Positions 57,818 to 64,000 of a stretch of 64,000 nucleotides of DNA are shown here, one piece after another; within the stretch, counting starts at the first letter, position 1; each line of letters begins with the position of its first letter. A program made the position numbers and the translations under genes. Source of the stretch: Francisella sp. LA112445 (GTDB lineage Bacteria > Pseudomonadota > Gammaproteobacteria > Francisellales > Francisellaceae); the NCBI RefSeq assembly GCF_012224145.1, contig NZ_CP041030.1:1674001-1738000 (forward strand), in the 5' to 3' direction. Under the pieces are notes generated by a model. The model had not been told where the DNA came from, did not search any database, and worked only from the letters and a program-made list of their open reading frames with translations.

Positions 57818-59008
57818 ATGAAGAATAAACTACTACTAATTATTCCATTCGCTACTTTATATTTAATCTTATCTATTACCTTTTATAATTTCAAAAATCA
57901 AAATAATTATTACTTTTATATCTCTGCCCCAACAAATTATAAAATATCAAAAAACATAAATGTAAAAACTATTGCGAATCTAAGCTATTTTGAATATAAC
58001 CACGCATCATCAGTAACAACATCAGGAAATACTCTATTTGTGACTTGGTATAGTGGTGATAAGGAAACTGCACCTAACACAAATATAATGCTCGCAACAG
58101 CTACAAAAACAGATGGTCATTGGAAATTTTCTAAAACACGATCTATTATGAGTCCACAGAAATTTGAGCATCTACTTAAAAAACACATTCATCACTTAGG
58201 AAACCCTATCATATACGCTCATGGGAAGAGAATATGGTTAATATTTACCTCATCTACTGGAGGCTGGTCGACATCTTCTTTAAATATTATATATTCCACA
58301 GATCTAGGTAAAACATGGAGTAAACCTAAAACAATAATATCATCCCCTATTGCAAACTTTAGTACACTTACTAGAGGCTCGGCAATTAAACTAGATAATG
58401 GCTATTTTGCAATTCCCGCATACAAAGAGTTTAACGATCTTAATGGAAGATGGTTTGTTTTCAATAATAAAGGGGAGCTTGTAAATATATCTGAAATGAC
58501 GAATAATGGCGTAAACTTACAACCAACTGTAGTACCTCTATCAAAGACACGTGCCTTAGCCTTCTATAGACAAATGTATAGTCCCATGAAGAAAATCTAT
58601 ACAAACCAAACATATAATAGTGGCCAAAATTGGACTACTGCAAAACCAACAGACCTAAGTAACCCAAATTCTGGAATTGCAGCAATAAAAACTAAAAACG
58701 GTATACTTCTGGCTTATAATAACTCTGACGATGACAAATCAAGTCTTAGTTTAGCCTATAGGCCGGATAACTCTCAATTATGGCAAAATATCTATACTTT
58801 TAAAAATAAATTGAATAAAGATTTTTTCTGCCCTGCTTTTGAGTTCTATGGCAACATCGTAATATATAATTTCCCAGATACAGCCGCGAATGAACTTACC
58901 TATCCTTCATTCACAAACTACAAAAATAGTATAATTTTATCATTTTCAGATAAGTTAAAAGAAACTATAAGAGTTGTAGAGATTAAAGGAGAGAAAACTA
59001 ATGCTTAA
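57818..59008 (+). CDS. Sialidase-like BNR/beta-propeller protein, membrane-anchored
   Basis: A 396-residue protein with one N-terminal hydrophobic segment (LLLIIPFATLYLILSITFY), which can be a signal anchor, and a six-bladed-propeller-like body. Asp-box-type repeats are seen in STDLGKTWSKP and NSGQNWTTA. GNPIIYAHGKRIWLIF, LTRGSAIKLDNGYFAIPAY and the HASSVTT start match sialidase/neuraminidase-like (BNR_2) proteins. Whether it has the catalytic Arg triad and Tyr cannot be told with certainty. It overlaps the next gene by 8 bases. Confidence 0.75.
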   Translation: MKNKLLLIIPFATLYLILSITFYNFKNQNNYYFYISAPTNYKISKNINVKTIANLSYFEYNHASSVTTSGNTLFVTWYSGDKETAPNTNIMLATATKTDGHWKFSKTRSIMSPQKFEHLLKKHIHHLGNPIIYAHGKRIWLIFTSSTGGWSTSSLNIIYSTDLGKTWSKPKTIISSPIANFSTLTRGSAIKLDNGYFAIPAYKEFNDLNGRWFVFNNKGELVNISEMTNNGVNLQPTVVPLSKTRALAFYRQMYSPMKKIYTNQTYNSGQNWTTAKPTDLSNPNSGIAAIKTKNGILLAYNNSDDDKSSLSLAYRPDNSQLWQNIYTFKNKLNKDFFCPAFEFYGNIVIYNFPDTAANELTYPSFTNYKNSIILSFSDKLKETIRVVEIKGEKTNA

Positions 59009-59606
59009 TTACTATAACCTTCTAGTAGCAAATCTTTTTATGATATACTTTTTTCTTAGACTATTTAGCTTTTTACAAAAGAAAATTCTCTTAATAATAG
59101 TTGTTATTCTACTATCTCTAAATTTTGTAAGCATAACTCATAATGAAACAATTTATTACTTCGCTGTCGGATTTACAAACTATTTTAGCTTTTCAACATC
59201 ACTATTTCTGATAGTTCTTATTACCTCTATATTTATTAGTAATAAAACTATTGCTTTTCCATACACTAGCCTAGCATTTTCAGTAATCTTAATTATTTTT
59301 TCTAGCTTATTTTTTATATCTTCATATAAGCTTTATGACCTTGGCTTTAATCCATATATAGTTAGTCCTTTTATCTTTCTATATGGATTAGTATTATTAT
59401 CTATATCTAAAAAATTTATATTATTTAATATAATAATTATTATATCATCTGCGATGTTTCTCACTCATATATTACAAAATAATATCTGGAACTATTTACT
59501 CGATCCCATACTACTGATAGTTTGTATCATAGAGATAATAAGATCACTGATTATATATGGCTTAGATAGAAGAAAAAAAGATAATTATAAAGTAGAATAT
59601 TACTAA
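59001..59606 (+). CDS. Small multi-spanning membrane protein, partner of the sialidase-like protein
   Basis: A 201-residue, very hydrophobic, Ile/Phe/Leu-rich protein with about six TM helices and a basic C-terminus (DRRKKDNYK). No recognised family. It starts inside the end of the previous gene (8-base overlap) with GGAG upstream, so the two are translationally coupled. It ends one base before the convergent stop of the second slt gene. Confidence 0.7.
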   Translation: MLNYYNLLVANLFMIYFFLRLFSFLQKKILLIIVVILLSLNFVSITHNETIYYFAVGFTNYFSFSTSLFLIVLITSIFISNKTIAFPYTSLAFSVILIIFSSLFFISSYKLYDLGFNPYIVSPFIFLYGLVLLSISKKFILFNIIIIISSAMFLTHILQNNIWNYLLDPILLIVCIIEIIRSLIIYGLDRRKKDNYKVEYY

Positions 59607-59607
59607 A

Positions 59608-61590
59608 CTACTTCTTGAAACTAGACTTATTAGAAAGTTTTGACTGCAAAAAATCACTTAATCTTTTATGATTATTTTTCAATTCTAGGTCATTATAAAC
59701 TACTATATTAACCAAAACATGCCTAACATAGTTTCTAGTCTCAGCAAATGGTATATTCTCTATCCAGATTGTTGCCGGAATTTCTTTATTTGTTAACCAT
59801 TTTGCGACATTTCCTGGACCTGCATTATAAGCTGCAATCATTAGAACTAAATTATGCTTAAATAGGCCTGCCAGAAAATTTAAATTAGCGGTTCCTACTC
59901 TTATATTAATAGCAGAATTATATATTTGTTGCTTATCAAACTGAGTTAGCTTATATCTTTTAGAAATAAAATCACCAGTCGAGTTTGTAATCTGCATCAA
60001 CCCCTTTGCTCCTACTGATGACTTAGCTTTACGATAGAACAAAGACTCTCTACGCATAATAGCAAATATTAGTGACTCTTCTAAATTATATTTTTCTGAC
60101 TGCTCACTCACAAGATCTATAAAAGGACTAGGGTATAGAAGTTCTAAGTGATTATTTAGGCCTAACATTCCCATTGCAAAAATAGCTTGATAGTGCATTT
60201 TATTATATGCCGCTAACTCTGCTAAATCATAAACTTGAAATTTATCTTCACTATTGAACTTCTGTCTTATAATCCAGCGCCATAGCCTAGTAGAGTCTTG
60301 GTATTGCTTAGAATTATATAAAGCTATTGCTTGATAAATATTATGATCTTTTAATAGCTCAGAATGTTTCGACTTAGATATTGTCGTTGTTTTTTTAGAG
60401 CCAAGATTATATGGTTGTCCTAATGCATCTGTAGCTAGTAGCACATAGTAATCAAAACCTTTCTTATCAGCAAGCTTTTGGAAAATGGTATTAGCTCTTG
60501 ATTTATCACCAACTCTAGCATAACTATAAGCTAACCAATATCTCCATACATTCTCTTTTTGTAAGTGCTTTGGCAGCTTTTTATATGTTTTAATATAATT
60601 TTTAAAATCTAAATTATATAGATCTGCTCTTAATAACCATTGCCAAGCATTATCACTATAGTAATGAATATCAACCTTTGAAAACCATTGCTCTGAACTT
60701 TTATCATGATTTTTAGCTAAGCTAACAGCTATAGGCAAGGTAGCCTGGCTATACAGCTTAGTATCTAAGTATTTTGTATTTTTTAATCCTTGCCATATTC
60801 TTGCATACTTCTGAGGATTACTTTTTGTTAAATCATTTGATACTTCTACCAATACTTCAGCAAACTTAGGATAATCATGATATTTAGCAATAAACTCATC
60901 CAAATCTTGTGGGTTATTTGTAACTTCTTTCCATGCATTTATATACTTAGTATATGATTGCTGTTTGACATGCTTATTAAGTAAGGTTAGCGCACTATCA
61001 AAGCTATCATTAAACGCCAAGACATAAGCTTTATCTATAACACAATCTTTACCTTTATTTGCATATCCCTTCCAATATGTTTGAATATCTGTACATTCTA
61101 AAGCCGACGGAGTCTCATCTTGGTGGAATCTAGTAAAATCTAAAATAGCATTTTGTCTAAATTTTTCATTTTTACTATCTTGAGCTATCCAACACTTACC
61201 ATCAGTTTCTAAATTGCCATCATAAAACTTTTTAAACATCTGCCAATTTTTATTTTTGGCATAATGTATAGCTAAATCATCACACAAAGCAGATGCCCAA
61301 TACTCACTTTGATGAGTGTTAATATAATTTGAGATCTGCTCTTGTGTAAATGCTTCTGGATTTTGAGAAATACTTTTATATTTAAAGTAACTATCTAAAC
61401 TGATATTTTTTAGGTTAGATCTAATCTGAGAGTTATTGGAGTTTTGTTTTTGTTGAATTTGCTTTAGTTGCTGCTTTAGATTATTAATTTGCTTATCTGT
61501 CAAACCATATGACAAAACCGATAAAAAACTAATACTACATATAACAAGACATCTAAACCACAAACTAATCCCCTTTCTATATCCTCTCAA
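59608..61590 (-). CDS. slt: Soluble lytic murein transglycosylase (second paralogue)
   Basis: Same family and layout as the gene at 55025-57001: signal peptide (LWFRCLVICSISFLSVLSYG), long helical U-domain, and C-terminal SLT domain with the catalytic Glu in IMRRESLFYRKAKS, GAKGLMQITNSTG and AAYNAGPGNVAKWL. A Gln/Asn-rich stretch (QLKQIQQKQNSNNSQ) follows the signal peptide. The two paralogues are clearly homologous end to end, consistent with an old duplication. Its start overlaps mtnN by 14 bases on the same strand. Confidence 0.94.
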   Translation of the reverse strand: MRGYRKGISLWFRCLVICSISFLSVLSYGLTDKQINNLKQQLKQIQQKQNSNNSQIRSNLKNISLDSYFKYKSISQNPEAFTQEQISNYINTHQSEYWASALCDDLAIHYAKNKNWQMFKKFYDGNLETDGKCWIAQDSKNEKFRQNAILDFTRFHQDETPSALECTDIQTYWKGYANKGKDCVIDKAYVLAFNDSFDSALTLLNKHVKQQSYTKYINAWKEVTNNPQDLDEFIAKYHDYPKFAEVLVEVSNDLTKSNPQKYARIWQGLKNTKYLDTKLYSQATLPIAVSLAKNHDKSSEQWFSKVDIHYYSDNAWQWLLRADLYNLDFKNYIKTYKKLPKHLQKENVWRYWLAYSYARVGDKSRANTIFQKLADKKGFDYYVLLATDALGQPYNLGSKKTTTISKSKHSELLKDHNIYQAIALYNSKQYQDSTRLWRWIIRQKFNSEDKFQVYDLAELAAYNKMHYQAIFAMGMLGLNNHLELLYPSPFIDLVSEQSEKYNLEESLIFAIMRRESLFYRKAKSSVGAKGLMQITNSTGDFISKRYKLTQFDKQQIYNSAINIRVGTANLNFLAGLFKHNLVLMIAAYNAGPGNVAKWLTNKEIPATIWIENIPFAETRNYVRHVLVNIVVYNDLELKNNHKRLSDFLQSKLSNKSSFKK

Positions 61591-62263
61591 CTATATTTAT
61601 AACAAAGTTTGCTGATTTTTTTGCAGCAGCTTTAGCAAACTCTTCAAAATTTTCTGGAGCATCACCATCTGCTGTATCCGAGATACTTCTTAAAATTAAG
61701 CTTGGGACTTTCATCTCATTACATACAAGGTTAACACTACCACCTTCCATTTCTATAGCTTTTGCATCAAACTCATTAACAACAAAATCTTTCTTCTCTG
61801 CTGAGCTAATAAACTGATCTCCTGTTGCTATAACTCCAGTGTGTAGATCAAGATCTAGTTCTTTCGCAACATCTTTTGCATGTCTAAGAATAATATCCGA
61901 AGTTTTGATTTGTACTTCTGACATAGGAATCTTACCATGCGGATAACCAAATGGTGTAAGATCCACATCATGCTGTACAGTTGCTGTTGCAGCAATCATA
62001 TCACCTACTTTTAACTGTTGTAGACCACCTGCAACACCTGTAAACAATAAAGCCTCTGCGCCAAAATGTTCTATCATTATCGTTGCTGTCAAAGTTGAGA
62101 ATACTTTACCAATCTTACTATAAGCAATAATAAGCTCTTTATCTTTATATGTCGCCAAATAGTATTTATTATTTGCATATTCTACTGTTTCATAACTACC
62201 TAGCTTCTCTAATATTGGTTGGATCTCTATCTCCATAGCACCTAAAATTGCTATTTTCTTCAT
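61577..62263 (-). CDS. mtnN: 5'-methylthioadenosine/S-adenosylhomocysteine nucleosidase
   Basis: Hydrolyses MTA, SAH and 5'-deoxyadenosine to adenine and the ribosyl product, recycling SAM by-products. Family motifs: AILGAMEIEIQPI at the N-terminus, LLFTGVAGGL, TGDQFISS, EMEGGSVNLVC (substrate-ribose Glu) and ILRSISDTADGDAPENF (catalytic Asp). Length of 228 is typical. It lies 4 bases after parC and overlaps slt, so it is likely co-transcribed with both. Confidence 0.96.
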   Translation of the reverse strand: MKKIAILGAMEIEIQPILEKLGSYETVEYANNKYYLATYKDKELIIAYSKIGKVFSTLTATIMIEHFGAEALLFTGVAGGLQQLKVGDMIAATATVQHDVDLTPFGYPHGKIPMSEVQIKTSDIILRHAKDVAKELDLDLHTGVIATGDQFISSAEKKDFVVNEFDAKAIEMEGGSVNLVCNEMKVPSLILRSISDTADGDAPENFEEFAKAAAKKSANFVINIVERI

Positions 62264-62267
62264 TCTT

Positions 62268-64000
62268 TTAACCTTCTATCTCTATTTTTGTTACTTTTCT
62301 AAACCCTTGTGGTAAAAGTACACCTCCACCAGAAGGCTTATCAGTTAGATATGTTTCTATATTTTTACTATCTATACGAATAAATCTTTTGCCTGCATTT
62401 AAAATAACTTCTTGCTCCGAATTTAATAACTCCACAAACTTAAGCTTATCTTTTTTATCAAGTCTAATAATCGATTTACCTTTACCTTTCTTAAGTATAG
62501 CAAAATTAGCGAAGTCTCGTATTACTGTTCTACCATTAGAGCTTACACCTAGCATTTTTAAATCTTCAGCAAACGGTATAAATTTAAATACATCATCGCC
62601 ATCAAAGATATTTTTACCAGTAACTTTATTTGCGATAAGATCCTCTGCAGCAATGACAAAGCCTTTACCACTAACACTAGCGACCAAGAAATGCGAAGCT
62701 GTATTGACAAATTCCATATTAATAATTTCATCTTTCTTATCTAATGGAATATATGTAGTTATATGTTCACCATAGCCTCTAGCTGAAGGAAACTTATCAA
62801 TATACATTGAATAAGCTTTACCGAGCTTTGTGAAAAATACTACTTTTATATTACTATTACCTGAAACAGCAAGAAAAGGCTTATCCTCAGGCTTATAATT
62901 TAAACCTTTAGGGTCAATATTATCGCCTTTAGCACATCTGACCCAACCAGCTTTTGATAAAATCACCGTAACCTTTTCACTAGGTATTAGATCTTTTTCC
63001 TCTAATGCTTGAGCTTTTTCTGCGTGTATAAGTTTAGAGCGTCTTTGATCACCAAAGTCTTCTAATATTTGTTTAAACTCTTTCTTCATTAAGTTTCTAA
63101 ACTTAACTTCGCTATTTAAATACCCCTCTAAAAGTTCTTTTTCTTTAGCTAGCTCTTTCTGCTCTTTCCTAATTTCAATTTCTTCAATTTTTGCTAACTT
63201 ACGCAACCTAATATTTAAAATGGCTTCCGCTTGAATTTCTGAAAGAGAAAATCTATTTTGTAGTTCAATACTTGGATCATCATAGTTTCTAATAATATCG
63301 ATAACTTCATCTATATTTAAAAATGCTATGAGTAAGCCTTCCAAAATATGTAACCTTGCTAATACTTTATCTAGACTAGTTTGTAACCTCCTACGTAAAG
63401 TTTGTCTGCGATATTCAAGCCATTCATTTAGGATATCTAATAAATTTTTAACCTTAGGTTTATAGTCTAAACCGATCATATTCATATTGACACGGAAACT
63501 TTTCTCAAGATCAGTCGTCGCCAGTAAATGACCCATTATTTTCTTGATATTTTTCTTTGTAGTTCCTGAGTATAAAACTATCTTAACTGGTTCTTTATCA
63601 TCAGATTCATCTTGAATATTTTTAATCCAAGTAATTTTTTGTTGCTTAAGCTGATTTGCTATTTGCTCCATAACAGAAGCACTTGAAACTTGGTGAGGTA
63701 ACTTTGTAATCACAACATTACTATGATTATCATAGTCATATACTGCTTGCTGTCTGATTGACCCTGTACCAGATTTATATACCTCTGCTATTTCTTCTCT
63801 AGTACTAATTATATTTGCGCCACCTGGATAGTCAGGAGCTTCAACAATCTCTAAGACATCCTCTATTGAAGACTTAGGATTTGATAGCAAGTGCAAGCAA
63901 GCATTAATAATCTCTGTAATATTATGTGGAGGAATATATGTCGACATCCCTACTGCAATACCCATAGCACCATTTAGTAAAATATTTGGCACCTGAGCAG
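62268..64000 (-). CDS. parC: DNA topoisomerase IV subunit A (5' end outside window)
   Basis: A type IIA topoisomerase subunit that cuts and reseals DNA to decatenate daughter chromosomes. The visible 577 residues run from just before PNILLNGAMGIAVGMSTYIPPHN (end of the breakage-reunion core) through the long coiled-coil arms (REIRKEQKELAKEKELL-type) into a degenerate C-terminal beta-pinwheel. The C-terminal domain is short and lacks the GyrA box (QRRGGKG), which argues for ParC over GyrA. The catalytic Tyr and quinolone-resistance region lie outside the window. Confidence 0.9.
   Translation of the reverse strand, partial: AQVPNILLNGAMGIAVGMSTYIPPHNITEIINACLHLLSNPKSSIEDVLEIVEAPDYPGGANIISTREEIAEVYKSGTGSIRQQAVYDYDNHSNVVITKLPHQVSSASVMEQIANQLKQQKITWIKNIQDESDDKEPVKIVLYSGTTKKNIKKIMGHLLATTDLEKSFRVNMNMIGLDYKPKVKNLLDILNEWLEYRRQTLRRRLQTSLDKVLARLHILEGLLIAFLNIDEVIDIIRNYDDPSIELQNRFSLSEIQAEAILNIRLRKLAKIEEIEIRKEQKELAKEKELLEGYLNSEVKFRNLMKKEFKQILEDFGDQRRSKLIHAEKAQALEEKDLIPSEKVTVILSKAGWVRCAKGDNIDPKGLNYKPEDKPFLAVSGNSNIKVVFFTKLGKAYSMYIDKFPSARGYGEHITTYIPLDKKDEIINMEFVNTASHFLVASVSGKGFVIAAEDLIANKVTGKNIFDGDDVFKFIPFAEDLKMLGVSSNGRTVIRDFANFAILKKGKGKSIIRLDKKDKLKFVELLNSEQEVILNAGKRFIRIDSKNIETYLTDKPSGGGVLLPQGFRKVTKIEIEG

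Overview
The window is a low-GC (about one third G+C) gammaproteobacterial chromosome segment. Gene content, gene order and protein sequences point to Francisella: a complete glycogen locus with a type I pullulanase, a gcvT-H-PA-PB operon, lolCD, dnaE, and two soluble lytic transglycosylase paralogues. The intact metabolic and accessory genes suggest a novicida-, philomiragia- or environmental-type strain rather than a decayed tularensis genome, but the species cannot be settled from sequence reading alone. No tRNA, insertion sequence, prophage or CRISPR array was seen.

Layout. 1-5 kb: the start of murE, glyQ, an FAD monooxygenase and a HEPN-like protein of unknown role. 5-21 kb: the glycogen/maltodextrin locus, with malQ-glgP-glgA-glgC-pgm on the minus strand and glgB-pulB on the plus strand, followed by an AroE-like oxidoreductase and a second HEPN-like protein. 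21-24 kb: metY-metA preceded by a SAM-II riboswitch. 24-28 kb: a GST-like protein, a secreted GDSL esterase and a PAS-PAS-GGDEF diguanylate cyclase that follows the glycine-cleavage operon by only a few bases. 27-36.5 kb: gcvT-gcvH-gcvPA-gcvPB, an inducible-type amino-acid decarboxylase and the lipoprotein-release genes lolC-lolD. 36.5-41 kb: the accessory island described below. 41-51 kb: an unusual peptide deformylase, a secreted pepsin-like aspartic protease, an amino-acid oxidase, an alpha/beta hydrolase, an aromatic amino-acid permease, an Asp/Glu racemase and dnaE. 51-64 kb: an MFS carrier, a large MscS channel, a beta-barrel protein, two slt paralogues flanking a sialidase-like/membrane-protein trio, mtnN and the 3' part of parC.

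Most striking region. Between 39184 and 39902 (minus strand) lie six consecutive very short genes, each with its own ribosome binding site, encoding 24-27 residue peptides. They share a basic N-terminal half (M-K/R-TIKNLKK-L/I-T) and have a short cysteine-containing tail. Four copies encode the same peptide, are spaced at exactly 133 bp and end in CSVPPCGG; two are diverged and have different cysteine patterns. They are followed in the same direction by a protein with a WHAY-type motif like that of GRDP-like proteins, a possible GNAT-fold protein and a translationally coupled small membrane protein. This looks like a multi-precursor modified-peptide (RiPP-like) or secreted-signal cassette. I cannot assign it to a known class.

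Other notable signals are a SAM-II riboswitch with a visible expression platform, an orphan 5S rRNA gene with its own promoter, and a family of intergenic palindromes whose stems covary, one of which supplies the apparent start codon of malQ.
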